Shown: positions 53,339-62,077 of the stretch, in pieces | Layout: every line of letters begins with the position of its first letter | Numbering within the stretch: position 1 is the stretch's first letter | DNA from: Balneolales bacterium | GTDB taxonomy: Bacteria; Bacteroidota; Rhodothermia; Balneolales; Natronogracilivirgulaceae | Length of the DNA stretch: 62,077 bases | NCBI GenBank assembly: GCA_007134845.1 | Contig: SLKA01000032.1 | Span: 1-62,077 of the forward strand | Direction of reading: 5' to 3' | Program-made: the position numbers and the translations under genes | The notes under the pieces: generated by a model | Seen by the model: the letters and a program-made list of their open reading frames with translations, nothing else | Databases searched by the model: none | What the model was told of the DNA's origin: nothing

Positions 53339-53542
53339 ATGAATCCCAATATTGATACTCTCGAAAAACTTGTACACCAGGCGAAGGATACATGGGAAGA
53401 TGAAGCTTTCCAGCAGCGATTGCAGGAAATCAAGGCACGCCTGTTACAAAAAGTGCGCAAGAATCCTGCCGGTTCTGTGGGTGTTGCCTTTTTGGCCGGC
53501 TTCCTCATTGGAAAAGTAACCAAAAGGAGCACAAGAGAATGA
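53339..53542 (+). CDS. Small membrane protein (YqjD/ElaB-like)
   Basis: 67 residues. A helical charged N-terminal part (LVHQAKDTWEDEAFQQRLQE) is followed by one C-terminal membrane segment (GSVGVAFLAGFLIGKVTKRS). This amphipathic-helix-plus-membrane-tail layout resembles the C-tail-anchored DUF883 proteins YqjD/ElaB. The stop codon overlaps the next start (ATGA). The upstream in-frame start at 53267 is in repeat-containing sequence. Confidence 0.6.
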   Translation: MNPNIDTLEKLVHQAKDTWEDEAFQQRLQEIKARLLQKVRKNPAGSVGVAFLAGFLIGKVTKRSTRE

Positions 53543-54009
53543 GCCCTGACGAATATGATTCGCTGATCGATAACCTCAGGAAGCTTCCGGGAGAGTTCAA
53601 AGCGCTAGTTGAAAAGCGTATTGAGCTCTTTACGCTTGAGGTGGGCGAACGCATTTCAAGTCTTTTTGCGCATGCCATATACCGGATCATGGGCATTGTC
53701 TTTATCGCATTGGGACTCATTCTGGTGTTGTTTGCGGCTGCCAACTTTGTCGGAAATATGCTCCAGAGCGATAGCCTGGGATTTTTGATAGTTGCCACTC
53801 CCATACTGGTTCTCGGACTGCTGTTCTTTTTTCGTCGCCCCCGGTCCATGGTCATCGCATTTCGAAACAAAATGCTGCAACAATTCCTGCAAGATCTTAC
53901 TGATCAAATGAGTGAGTTTGAGAACGATAGCGATGAAGGCGATCCGAACCCGGATCAAAAAGAGCCGGATAATCAAAACAGCAGGGAATCTCAAAAGCCT
54001 AATCATTGA
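53539..54009 (+). CDS. Phage-holin-family (YqjE-like) membrane protein
   Basis: 156 residues. An N-terminal amphipathic helix (LIDNLRKLPGEFKALVEKRI) is followed by two membrane segments near 50-80 and 85-105 (ALGLILVLFAAANFVG and LIVATPILVLGLLFFF). A polar, acidic C-terminal tail follows. It matches the holin-X / YqjE layout, which is chromosomal and not evidence of a phage. It overlaps the preceding gene by four bases. Confidence 0.7.
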   Translation: MSPDEYDSLIDNLRKLPGEFKALVEKRIELFTLEVGERISSLFAHAIYRIMGIVFIALGLILVLFAAANFVGNMLQSDSLGFLIVATPILVLGLLFFFRRPRSMVIAFRNKMLQQFLQDLTDQMSEFENDSDEGDPNPDQKEPDNQNSRESQKPNH

Positions 54010-54015
54010 TGAAGG

Positions 54016-54432
54016 ATGGAAACGAATAACCCAAAATCCAGGGATATCAAGGAGCTCAAAGTTCGGAAAATTGCTCTGAAACAGGAGATGGAGCAGATCC
54101 AGGCCGATATAGAGTCCTCCCTGAAAGATGTTCGCCACAGTGTCGTTGACAGGACCCGAATCCGGTTCTGGGTTGAAAAATATCCACTTCAGCTGCTTGG
54201 CAGCGCACTGATTGTCGGTTTTATTCTGGCGAGAAAAGGTGGCGGCAAAACCACCGGTACCGACAACACCACCATTAAAGCGGAAGCACCGGCCACAGCG
54301 GAGTCATCCCGCAGCTCCTTTACATCCCTCCTGATGGACGAACTTAAAAAAATGGCCAGCCAGCGTGCTGTCAGATTTCTGATGCAGCGGTTGGAAGAAG
54401 CCTTAGACGAGCGAAAAAGTAAAGAAGGGTGA
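54016..54432 (+). CDS. Small membrane-associated protein, DUF3618/YqjK-like context
   Basis: 138 residues. A coiled-coil N-terminal half (ELKVRKIALKQEMEQIQADI, then VRHSVVDRTRIRFWVEKYP) leads to one membrane segment (LQLLGSALIVGFILA) and a Lys/Arg-rich C-terminal helix. No family was recognised with certainty. It begins 6 bases after the holin-like gene, so the three genes form one operon, as in the E. coli yqjD-yqjE-yqjK arrangement. Confidence 0.55.
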   Translation: METNNPKSRDIKELKVRKIALKQEMEQIQADIESSLKDVRHSVVDRTRIRFWVEKYPLQLLGSALIVGFILARKGGGKTTGTDNTTIKAEAPATAESSRSSFTSLLMDELKKMASQRAVRFLMQRLEEALDERKSKEG

Positions 54433-54610
54433 TTTTCAGGGTAACTTTTTTGCAACCTATTGTGTTACATATCGTCTAAGCATAGGAGACTTTACAGGAA
54501 GCAAACGGTACACTGAAAGGTCTGACTGTCCATTTATCAGGATCATGAAACAGTAATTTGACATTTTACACACTATTATACTCATATATCACTTCTCAAA
54601 AATCATTGAT

Positions 54611-55978
54611 ATGAAAACCAATTTTGTCATAGCCGTATTGTTCTCAATCAGCTTTACGGCTCAGGTTTCAGCACAGCAGGCCAGAAGCATCACACTGGAA
54701 GAAGCGATTGAAATTGCACTGGAAAACAATATAGAAATCGAACTCAGCAGGAGTGATATTGATCGGTCCGAAAGCCAATACCGGCGCCAGAGAGCCGAAT
54801 TTCTGCCAAACCTAAATGCCTCTCTCGGCGGGTCACGTACGATCGGGCGGCAGTTTGACCCTGCAGCGGTGGCGTTTGATGATTTCACCACCAACAACCT
54901 TAGTGCGAGCATCTCGACAAGTGTCGTTATATTCAACGGGTTCCGCAATATCAACGAACTTCGCGCCGCGAGGCTTGGCAGGGAAAGCGCTGAAGAACGT
55001 TATCAGCGGATGCGTGAGGCGATCATTTTTGAAGCTGCGGCCAGGTTTCTGGATGTCCTGCTTGCCGCAGAACTGCTTGAAATCAATCAGGAGAATCTTG
55101 AGGCCAGCTACAAACAGCTTGAGCAGGTAAAGGCACAGGTAGAGGTGGGCATGCGTCCCATTGTGGATCAATACAGTCAGGAATCTGTTGTTGCAAATAA
55201 CGAACTGAGTGTGATCCAAAGCGAAAATATGCTGAATCTGAACAAGCTCAGATTATCCAGACTGCTACAGCTTGATCCTCTGGACGAATTTGAATTTGTG
55301 GCGCCCGGTATCCGTGAGGAAGAGCTGGTCGTCAGAGAATACAATCTAAGGGAAATGATTGATATTGCTCTTGCAAATCGGCGGGATTACCGTGCCTCGG
55401 AGATGGAGGTGGAGCGTGCAAGATATGACCTGAGTATCAGTCAGGCAGGCCGAATGCCGCAGGTCAGCCTCTCTGCCGGAGTGTCAACGGCATACCGTGA
55501 TCAGCAGCGCGTAGAGGGAATCGTACTCCCGTTCTCCGATCAGTTTTTTGATGTAAACATCAATCGGTCGATGGGATTTAATGTCAGCATCCCGATTTTC
55601 AACCGCTGGCAGACCCGAAACCAGGTAGAGCAGCGCAGTATCGACTACCGTGATGCTGAACTCCGGCTTGAAGACTTCCGGCAGGAGGTATTTCTGGAGC
55701 TTCAGCAGGCATTCAATGACTATACGGGTTACGCCAAGGAGCTTGAAGCTACGGAGAAGGCTCTTATTGCCGCTGAAAAAGCGTATGAAACCGAGCAGGA
55801 GCGTTACAACGTCGGCAGCGCCACCCTGATAGAACTGACCAATGCCAATAACGAGTTCATCCGAGCCAGCTCAAACCGCATCCAGTCCATGTACCAATTC
55901 ATCTTTCAGGAAAAAGTGCTCGATTTCTTCCTGGGCCGGCTTACTGAGGACATCGAAATTGATGCCTTTGCCGATTGA
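54611..55978 (+). CDS. TolC-family outer-membrane efflux protein
   Basis: 455 residues. A signal peptide (MKTNFVIAVLFSISFTAQVSA) precedes two OEP repeats: SITLEEAIEIALENNIEIEL near 27-46 and LREMIDIALANRRDYRASEM near 245-265. Long coiled-coil helices form the periplasmic tunnel. It forms the outer-membrane channel of a tripartite exporter. The adaptor gene follows after 170 bases. Confidence 0.92.
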   Translation: MKTNFVIAVLFSISFTAQVSAQQARSITLEEAIEIALENNIEIELSRSDIDRSESQYRRQRAEFLPNLNASLGGSRTIGRQFDPAAVAFDDFTTNNLSASISTSVVIFNGFRNINELRAARLGRESAEERYQRMREAIIFEAAARFLDVLLAAELLEINQENLEASYKQLEQVKAQVEVGMRPIVDQYSQESVVANNELSVIQSENMLNLNKLRLSRLLQLDPLDEFEFVAPGIREEELVVREYNLREMIDIALANRRDYRASEMEVERARYDLSISQAGRMPQVSLSAGVSTAYRDQQRVEGIVLPFSDQFFDVNINRSMGFNVSIPIFNRWQTRNQVEQRSIDYRDAELRLEDFRQEVFLELQQAFNDYTGYAKELEATEKALIAAEKAYETEQERYNVGSATLIELTNANNEFIRASSNRIQSMYQFIFQEKVLDFFLGRLTEDIEIDAFAD

Positions 55979-56150
55979 CCTGCAGCGGTCAGCGATAATA
56001 ATGCCGGATTCAATTCCTTACACCGGGATCCGGTGACATACCAGGGTGGCAGGGAGGATCTTATGATGATTTTCCTGCAACCTTACTTCTGCCAGTGCGT
56101 ATGACGGGGGAGTAATTGAAAAAGGTATTTATAACTCTGAGACTGGTATC

Positions 56151-57479
56151 ATGGCTTCAAAAAAGGGTTCAAAAAAACGACTCTGGCTCATCATCTTCGC
56201 TATCATTTTTTTATTTGTAATAATGGCGGTTGTTGGACGATCAGCCGGATGGATAGGGGGCGATACCGGCGGGCATCCGGTGGAGACTTCCATCGTAGGC
56301 GAACGGAACATAACCCGTATTGTTACAGCGACAGGACGCATCCAGCCCGAAGTGGAGGTTAAAATCGCTCCCGATGTATCCGGTGAGATCGTGGAGCTGA
56401 ATATCAGAGAGGGGGACTTCGTATATGAAGGTGATGTGCTGCTGCGCATCCGGCCCGATATCATACAGGCCCGTCTGGATGAAGCCAATGCCACACTCCT
56501 GGGACAAAAGGCGCGCATGGAACAGAATCGCGCTTCCATGCTGCGGGCTAAAAACGAATTCGAACAGAAACGGACACTGTTTGAACGGGAGATGGTGTCA
56601 CAGCTTGAATTCGAGAACGCCAGCCGATCCTATGAAGCAGAACAGGCCAGCTTCAACGCCAGCTCGTATCAGGTTGAAAATGCCCGTGCACAGCTGCGAC
56701 GCATTGAAGAGGAACTTCGTCAGACTACAATACGGGCGCCGATGACCGGAACCGTCAGCCGCCTGGATGTGGAGCGCGGAGAGCGTGTTGTCGGAAGTGT
56801 CCAGATGGCGGGCACCGAGATGCTCCGGGTTGCCCGCATGGAGCAGATGGAGGTGCGCGTGAATGTAAACGAGAATGATATCGTCTATGTCTCTGAAAAT
56901 GACACTGCCCGGATTGACGTGGATGCCTATCCCGGCAGACAGTTTGTCGGGGTGGTGACCGAGATTGCCAATTCGGCGATCACCCGGGGTGACGGAACGG
57001 CTGAACAGATCACCGAATACCCGGTGAAAATACGGATTCTGAGCCGGCACAACAGAAGCGATGCAATAGAGGACGGCCAAGAGCCGGAAGAACGAATTCA
57101 GCTTCAAAACAGCGAAGTGACCATCCCGCAACCCATCGCACAATTCAAGCCGGGCATGACCGCCACCGTGGATATCGAAACTCTGCGTGAGGAGAATGTG
57201 ACCTCGGTGCCGCTTCAGGCAGTGACCATGCGTGATTTCAACCGGAAAAATCCCGATACGACCGGGATCGGAAGGGAAGACATGCGGAGGGTCGTCTTCC
57301 GGGTCATCGATGGTAAAGCCGGAATGGTGCAGGTGGAAACCGGTATAAGTGATGACAGGTACATTCATGTGATTTCCGGTGTGGGGAATGGCGATGAAAT
57401 CGTTTCCGGCAATTACAGAATACTCTCCAGGGTCCTGGAGGATGGGGATATTGTGCGGGTTGCAGGTTCCCGGGATTGA
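56151..57479 (+). CDS. Periplasmic adaptor (HlyD/MacA-like membrane fusion protein)
   Basis: 442 residues. One N-terminal membrane anchor ([19 protein letters not shown]) is followed by a lipoyl half-domain ([20 protein letters not shown]), then a long alpha hairpin (about 115-185, [20 protein letters not shown]). The second lipoyl half is [20 protein letters not shown], followed by the beta-barrel domain. MacA-type adaptors bridge the inner-membrane permease to TolC. It lies between TolC and the ATPase. Confidence 0.92.
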   Translation: MASKKGSKKRLWLIIFAIIFLFVIMAVVGRSAGWIGGDTGGHPVETSIVGERNITRIVTATGRIQPEVEVKIAPDVSGEIVELNIREGDFVYEGDVLLRIRPDIIQARLDEANATLLGQKARMEQNRASMLRAKNEFEQKRTLFEREMVSQLEFENASRSYEAEQASFNASSYQVENARAQLRRIEEELRQTTIRAPMTGTVSRLDVERGERVVGSVQMAGTEMLRVARMEQMEVRVNVNENDIVYVSENDTARIDVDAYPGRQFVGVVTEIANSAITRGDGTAEQITEYPVKIRILSRHNRSDAIEDGQEPEERIQLQNSEVTIPQPIAQFKPGMTATVDIETLREENVTSVPLQAVTMRDFNRKNPDTTGIGREDMRRVVFRVIDGKAGMVQVETGISDDRYIHVISGVGNGDEIVSGNYRILSRVLEDGDIVRVAGSRD

Positions 57480-57568
57480 GAATGCCATCCAGGCTGCAAA
57501 GCACAAAGCCGGGCGAAACAGAAATTTTAATGCGAAAACTTATCACAGTTAATTCAAAATCATCGACC

Positions 57569-58303
57569 ATGAATGACCAGCCCATTATATCCATTCGCGA
57601 ACTGACAAAAGAATACACGATGGGTACCCAGAAAGTGCATGCACTTCGCGGCGTCGACTTTGACATTCAAAAAAACGAATACGTAGCCATCATGGGTCCG
57701 TCGGGTTCAGGCAAATCCACACTGATGAATGTCATCGGGTGTCTGGATACTCCAAGTGCGGGATCCTATCATTTAAACGGACAGGATGTGAGTCACCTTT
57801 CTGACAATGAACTGGCTGAAGTACGCAACCGCGAGATTGGATTCGTTTTCCAGACGTTCAACCTGCTGCCCCGTTCCGACTGCCTGGCCAATGTCGAATT
57901 GCCGCTTATTTATGCCGGAATGCGATCCTCGGCGCGTAAAGAGCGTGCCCTTGAAGTTCTGGAACGTGTAGGACTTTCCGACCGGGTTGACCACAAACCC
58001 AACGAACTTTCCGGAGGTCAGCGTCAGCGTGTCGCTATCGCCCGCGCTCTTGTGAACAACCCCTCCATCCTTCTTGCGGACGAACCGACCGGTAACCTCG
58101 ATTCAAAGACAGGTGAGGAGATAATGAGGCTTTTCGAAGATCTTTATGAAGCCGGTCACACCATCATTGTAGTGACGCACGAACAGGATGTCGCACGTCA
58201 CAGCCGAAGGATCATTCATTTGCGTGACGGTATGATCGAAACCGATTCAGCTGTAGAGGATCCCACACTGGCCGGAAGCCGCGGTAGTGTTGTAACAGCC
58301 TGA
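57569..58303 (+). CDS. ABC transporter ATP-binding protein (MacB/LolD type)
   Basis: 244 residues from [19 protein letters not shown]. Walker A is GPSGSGKST, the Q-loop [11 protein letters not shown], the signature [15 protein letters not shown], Walker [13 protein letters not shown] and the H-loop [10 protein letters not shown]. It should energise the two permeases at 50613-53072, which lack ATPase domains. The upstream in-frame start at 57476 overlaps the adaptor gene end and lacks family support. Confidence 0.93.
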   Translation: MNDQPIISIRELTKEYTMGTQKVHALRGVDFDIQKNEYVAIMGPSGSGKSTLMNVIGCLDTPSAGSYHLNGQDVSHLSDNELAEVRNREIGFVFQTFNLLPRSDCLANVELPLIYAGMRSSARKERALEVLERVGLSDRVDHKPNELSGGQRQRVAIARALVNNPSILLADEPTGNLDSKTGEEIMRLFEDLYEAGHTIIVVTHEQDVARHSRRIIHLRDGMIETDSAVEDPTLAGSRGSVVTA

Positions 58304-58320
58304 TTTTCGAAGCAAGTTGC

Positions 58321-58420
58321 AGGTCTTGCAATTGCTTTCAGGTCTTGCAATCGCAATGAAGCCTTGTAAGCGTTTTAAGGTCTTACAATCGTTTTAACGT
58401 TTTGCAACCGTTAGCAGGTC
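58321..58420 (+). repeat. Degenerate tandem repeat of about 19 bp, five units
   Basis: Units on the theme AGGTCTTGCAATCGTTTTA begin at 58321, 58340, 58360, 58378 and 58398, with a partial copy (AGGTC) at 58416. It occupies the gap after the ATPase gene. Confidence 0.8.
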
Positions 58421-58539
58421 ATTGGCATAACCTCTGGTTGCATCGGGATGCGGGAGCCGGTATTTTACCGCGAATTATACATAAAACCTGATCGGGAAGC
58501 CCCCTGAACGGGAAGACCCGCCGATATGTTTACTGCTGC

Positions 58540-60078
58540 ATGAGCACGCAGAGTTATCCTGTTTATGATGTTATTGTTGTTGGAGCTGGTATGGGCGGCC
58601 TCACTGCGGCATCGCTGCTGGCCCGTGACGGCTTTCGCGTTCTTGTGCTCGAGGCGTCCCATCTTCCCGGCGGATGCAGCTCATCATATCCCAGAAAAGG
58701 TTACGTCTTTGAGTCGGGGGCAACCACGCTCATCGGTTATGATAAGCATCAGCCGCTGGCTCGCCTGGAAAAAATGCTGGGCATAGAGCTTCCGAAGAAG
58801 CCGATCGACCCGCCAATGACCGTTCGCATGAACGGTGAGCAGATCAAGCGACATACCGATCACCAGGCATGGATTGAAGAAGCGATCCGGGTTTTCGGGA
58901 ACGAGACAGGACAGCGAACGTTCTGGGAGAAGGCTTTGCGGGTAAGCGATGCCGTCTGGAGGCTGTCGGATACAAACAACTACTTTCCGCCGCAAAATCT
59001 GCGTGAGTGGGTTGAGCTGGTCATTCGCAACCGCATGAGTGATTTCCCGTTATTGCGTTATGCCTTCAGATCGGTGGAAAGTGTGATGCGATCCTGCGGT
59101 GTGGATACCCCCGCTTTTCGCAAATTCATAGACGAGCAGCTCATGATCACTGCCCAGAGCAAATGCGGAGATACCCCTTTTCTTTTTGGTGCACCTGGGC
59201 TTACCTATACCAGCAGCACCAACTATTATGTACCCGGCGGGTTGCTGAAAATGATCGAAGCTTTGCAGGATTATATCCACGCGCGGGGCGGCGAAGTTCG
59301 CTGCAAAAGCAAGGTGTTGCGCATTCAGACAAGGCAGGAGTGTGTGGAAGCCGGCGACCGCTCAGATGCTGCCTGGGTGGTAAGCACTCCCTCATCCCGA
59401 TTCTTCTGCAAGCGAATTGTCACAAATCTGCCCGTATGGAATCTCCCGGCCATCACCACAGGTGAGAGAAAAGCGTGGTTCGAGCATCAGGCCGCAAAAT
59501 TCCGGCACGCCTGGGGCGCATTTGTCATGGGCATTGCAGTCAAAGACGAATTTCCACCTGATCTCACAATGCATCATCAGATTCATCTGGATCAGCCCAT
59601 GCCACACACCGGCGCGGAATCCCTTTTTGTAAGCATTTCGGCCCGGGGAGATATCGCAAGAGCGCCCGATGGGTACCGTGTGCTTAATATTTCCTGTCAT
59701 ACCGAAACCGACGGCTGGTTTGGTAAACCGGAAGAATATGAACAGGCTAAAACCGATACCGGAGAGGCGATACTTCAGGTTCTGGAAACTTCGCTGCCGG
59801 GATTCCGGCGCGAGAACATACAGGTTCAGTACGAGGGGACCCCGGTAACCTGGCAGAACTGGGTAAATCGCCACAGGGGCAGAGTGGGGGGCATCCCGCA
59901 AAGCATGAAACGTTCGCTGCTGGACTGGCCCCCGGCGCAAACACCTTTTGAGGGCTGGTATCTCACCGGGGATACGGTCTATCCAGGGCAGGGCATTCCG
60001 GGCGTTACTCTTGGCGGAATCAATGCCTACTGGAGAATTGTTTACCATCAGTCACTCACGGGCATTTCCCGAGAATAA
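58540..60078 (+). CDS. FAD-dependent carotenoid desaturase/isomerase-like oxidoreductase
   Basis: 512 residues. The FAD Rossmann motif VIVVGAGMGGLTAASLLA lies near 11-28, then VLVLEASHLPGGCSSS and the C-terminal GWYLTGDTVYPGQGIPGVTL. The CrtI/CrtISO family desaturates or isomerises carotenoids; membership is clear, the exact substrate is not. It may equally be another phytoene-dehydrogenase-like oxidoreductase. No other crt genes are nearby. The upstream gap holds the tandem repeat at 58321-58420. Confidence 0.82.
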   Translation: MSTQSYPVYDVIVVGAGMGGLTAASLLARDGFRVLVLEASHLPGGCSSSYPRKGYVFESGATTLIGYDKHQPLARLEKMLGIELPKKPIDPPMTVRMNGEQIKRHTDHQAWIEEAIRVFGNETGQRTFWEKALRVSDAVWRLSDTNNYFPPQNLREWVELVIRNRMSDFPLLRYAFRSVESVMRSCGVDTPAFRKFIDEQLMITAQSKCGDTPFLFGAPGLTYTSSTNYYVPGGLLKMIEALQDYIHARGGEVRCKSKVLRIQTRQECVEAGDRSDAAWVVSTPSSRFFCKRIVTNLPVWNLPAITTGERKAWFEHQAAKFRHAWGAFVMGIAVKDEFPPDLTMHHQIHLDQPMPHTGAESLFVSISARGDIARAPDGYRVLNISCHTETDGWFGKPEEYEQAKTDTGEAILQVLETSLPGFRRENIQVQYEGTPVTWQNWVNRHRGRVGGIPQSMKRSLLDWPPAQTPFEGWYLTGDTVYPGQGIPGVTLGGINAYWRIVYHQSLTGISRE

Positions 60079-60146
60079 GTCCTATATTTATTCTCTTCTT
60101 TATTTCTGTCATTATCACTTTTTTATTTTCACAAAATCATCCTGAT

Positions 60147-60770
60147 TTGAGCTATCAAGGCAACCAATATCAAACATCCACCAGTTTTTCCCTGTTTCCA
60201 CCGGCAGTCAAGCATCTGCTTATCATCAATTTACTGGTCTTTCTGGCTCTGCTGACTCCGGTAATCGGGCAGTATGTGTTCGGTCTTGGTGCGCTCTGGC
60301 CGATTGGCCATGCCAATTTCATGCCGTGGCAATTTGTTACCTACATGTTCCTTCACGGTGGATTGGCGCACCTTTTCTTCAATCTCTTTGCATTGTGGAT
60401 GTTCGGGCAGAGCATCGAAAATCTGTGGGGGACCAGGCGGTTCGTGACCTACTACTTTCTCACCGGCATTGGCGCGGCGCTGATCCACATCCTGGTTACG
60501 GGTGCCAATGTCCCGATGGTGGGCGCCTCGGGCGGAGTTTACGGTATCCTGCTTGCCTTTGCCATGATGTTTCCGAACAGGCCCATTTTTCTCATTTTCC
60601 TGCCTATCCCGATCAAGGCAAAATATTTTGTCATCATTTTCGGTGCACTGGAACTGTTTAACGGTGTCAGCAGCCTGCAGACGGGAATCGCCCATTTTGC
60701 ACACCTTGGCGGCATGGTGGTTGGTTTCATACTGATCAAGCTGTGGCGCATCAAAGGCAATTACGAATAA
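60147..60770 (+). CDS. Rhomboid-family intramembrane serine protease (first)
   Basis: 207 residues if translation starts at the TTG at 60147. Six membrane segments. The catalytic Ser128 is in VGASGGVYG, with His186 in AHLGG. TYMFLHGGLAHLFFNLFALW near 65-84 holds the conserved HxxxN. Rhomboids cleave membrane proteins within the bilayer. No in-frame ATG was found upstream. The start of the second rhomboid lies 31 bases downstream. Confidence 0.9.
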   Translation: MSYQGNQYQTSTSFSLFPPAVKHLLIINLLVFLALLTPVIGQYVFGLGALWPIGHANFMPWQFVTYMFLHGGLAHLFFNLFALWMFGQSIENLWGTRRFVTYYFLTGIGAALIHILVTGANVPMVGASGGVYGILLAFAMMFPNRPIFLIFLPIPIKAKYFVIIFGALELFNGVSSLQTGIAHFAHLGGMVVGFILIKLWRIKGNYE

Positions 60771-60801
60771 CCGATAACCCGCAAGGTAACCAGACACAGC
60801 C

Positions 60802-61683
60802 ATGTCCATGTACGGTGACAGCTTTGGAAGCGCCCTCAGGAGAGGATATCTCGGCCTGCCGTCGGCGCTTCGTGTTATCCTGTTATTAAATGCGGTGATC
60901 TTCGTGTTGCAGGCGGTGATCGCTGCCTTTGGCGGTGGGGCCCTGGTCTCCGGGATCTTCAGTGTATTCGGATTTATTCCCGAATGGCAGATTGCCCTGC
61001 TGCAGCCATGGCGGCTGGTAACCTATATGTTTCTGCACGGATCAGTTCTCCATGTGGCATTTAACATGCTCTGGCTCTGGTGGATGGGGCGTCCTGTGGA
61101 ACAGCAGCTCGGTCCGCGCAACTTTCTGGTGATCTATTTCGGATCGGGTATCGGAGGCGCGCTGATCAACCTCGTTTTCAGTCCGTTTTTAACCGCGACG
61201 GTAACTATAGGGGCATCCGGCGCTGTATTCGGCATGATGGTCGCATTTGCCATGCTTTTTCCGCGGATTCCGATCATGCTGCTTTTTTTTCCGCCGATTG
61301 AAGCGCGTTTTCTGGTTGCCGGACTCATTGCCATCGACCTGCTGTTTATCTCATCGGCTGATAATGTCGCCCGAATAGTCCATCTTGGCGGGGCCTTGTG
61401 GGGATATATTCTGATCAAACTTTACTGGCGTGGTTACAACTATGATCTCTGGTTTGAGCTTTTTAAACAGAGATTCAAAAAGAAAAAAGCTCCCGGAAAA
61501 TCAGGACCAGCTCCGACAGGACCCGGGAGTCCACGCATGAGAAAGGTCACCGACGCCGAAATAGTAGATGAGTACAGCCAGGATGATCTGGACCGCATCC
61601 TGGATAAAATATCCAAATCGGGATACGAGGCACTTACCGCAGAAGAAAAACGGCTGCTTTTTGAACTAAGTAAGAAGAATTGA
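60802..61683 (+). CDS. Rhomboid-family intramembrane serine protease with C-terminal extension (second)
   Basis: 293 residues. The catalytic Ser139 is in TIGASGAVFG and His194 in VHLGGALWGY. TYMFLHGSVLHVAFNMLWLW is the HxxxN segment. After the last membrane helix comes a cytosolic tail of about 80 residues: a Lys/Pro/Gly-rich linker and a helical end (EIVDEYSQDDLDRILDKISK). It is homologous to the preceding gene. The tail may be a regulatory domain. Confidence 0.92.
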   Translation: MSMYGDSFGSALRRGYLGLPSALRVILLLNAVIFVLQAVIAAFGGGALVSGIFSVFGFIPEWQIALLQPWRLVTYMFLHGSVLHVAFNMLWLWWMGRPVEQQLGPRNFLVIYFGSGIGGALINLVFSPFLTATVTIGASGAVFGMMVAFAMLFPRIPIMLLFFPPIEARFLVAGLIAIDLLFISSADNVARIVHLGGALWGYILIKLYWRGYNYDLWFELFKQRFKKKKAPGKSGPAPTGPGSPRMRKVTDAEIVDEYSQDDLDRILDKISKSGYEALTAEEKRLLFELSKKN

Positions 61684-61816
61684 AGTTTGGATATCCGGAT
61701 GATGGAAATCACCCGAAGTTTCTTCAGCTTATAACCGGATGGCATACCCTGTCCGGCCCTGTTTTCAGCCACAGTAATTCCACTGATATCATAGCCTATA
61801 ATAGCATACGCACGTG

Positions 61817-62077
61817 ATGAATCGCAGAAAATCGATCGCCGTTGATGTTGGCGGCGTACGCGTCGGGGGAGATGCCCCGGTCGTTGTACAATCCATGACC
61901 AACACCGACACCGCCGATATCCCTGAAACCATAGAACAGGTGCATCGTCTGGCGGCTGCCGGATCCGAGCTTGTTCGTATTACCGTTAACAACAAGGAGG
62001 CCGCCATGGCGGTGCCCGCCATTGTTGAAGGTCTCGACAAGCGCGGGGTGGACGTGCCGCTGATCGGCGATTTTCAC
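61817..62077 (+). CDS. ispG: 4-hydroxy-3-methylbut-2-en-1-yl diphosphate synthase, N-terminal part
   Basis: 87 residues to the right edge, frame open beyond. It starts [20 protein letters not shown] and continues [14 protein letters not shown], then [15 protein letters not shown] and VPLIGDFH. This is the TIM-barrel start of IspG (GcpE), the iron-sulfur enzyme of the non-mevalonate isoprenoid pathway. A TATAAT lies at 61797-61802. The Fe-S cluster Cys residues are beyond the window. Confidence 0.93.
   Translation, partial: MNRRKSIAVDVGGVRVGGDAPVVVQSMTNTDTADIPETIEQVHRLAAAGSELVRITVNNKEAAMAVPAIVEGLDKRGVDVPLIGDFH

Noticed and set aside
53539-54009. Phage holin as sign of a prophage
   Set aside because: No other phage genes nearby; the protein fits the chromosomal YqjE/holin-X family.
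56598-57506. Open frame of 302 codons on the minus strand
   Set aside because: It is antisense to the adaptor gene; composition is unlike a real protein (His-rich, no fold).

Overview
The window reads as a chromosomal segment of a Gram-negative bacterium from the Bacteroidota / Rhodothermota / Balneolota neighbourhood. This is inferred from gene content and signals, not from a marker-gene search. Supporting points: outer-membrane porin, TolC and lipoproteins; a bacillithiol deacetylase (BshB1) rather than glutathione genes; a tricorn-protease homologue; a fused ornithine-lipid acyltransferase (OlsF type); a carotenoid desaturase-like gene; weak Shine-Dalgarno signals before most starts; and several promoters resembling TTTG-N19-21-TATATTTG. 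I see no insertion sequences, prophage, CRISPR array or rRNA operon. One tRNA gene (Ser, GCT) is present.

Layout. 1-10 kb: end of an MscS-family channel, a porin, a lysine-ketoglutarate-reductase-like enzyme, an exported amidohydrolase, a DUF3347 protein, a secreted tricorn protease and a two-domain fasciclin lipoprotein. 10-15 kb: clpS-clpA and olsF. 15-27.4 kb (all minus): gatC, then a surface-glycan set (YfhO-like protein, GT4, methyltransferase, AsnB-like enzyme, GT2, flippase), then hisS and an AsmA-like protein. 27.5-34.2 kb (plus): PTS HPr and Enzyme I, an orphan glycogen-binding-domain protein, birA-tilS-hpt, tRNA-Ser and mgsA. 34.2-43.7 kb (minus): an iron-uptake block with a ferric ABC importer (fbpC, fbpB, fbpA) and ferrous transport (feoB, feoA), then yjbQ, an SDR, a membrane protein and sucD. 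44-50.4 kb: dnaG, an inositol-phosphatase-like gene, an ECF-sigma / putative anti-sigma / CpxP-Spy-like envelope-stress operon, and bshB1 (minus). 50.6-58.3 kb (plus): two MacB-type permeases, three small membrane-protein genes, TolC, a periplasmic adaptor and a MacB/LolD-type ATPase, which together could form one tripartite exporter. 58.5-62 kb: a CrtI/CrtISO-like oxidoreductase, two adjacent rhomboid proteases and the beginning of ispG.

The most distinctive non-coding property is that many intergenic gaps carry their own short degenerate tandem repeat (2-5 copies of 13-20 bp units, different in sequence at each locus). A related 9-bp array lies inside the glycosyltransferase-2 gene and encodes a repeated Asp-Asn-Thr tail. 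Several enzymes also lack family-defining catalytic residues: the amidohydrolase has no HxH, the AsnB-like protein no Cys nucleophile and the SDR no YxxxK. I did not find one clearly unprecedented multi-gene system; the best candidates are listed as findings.
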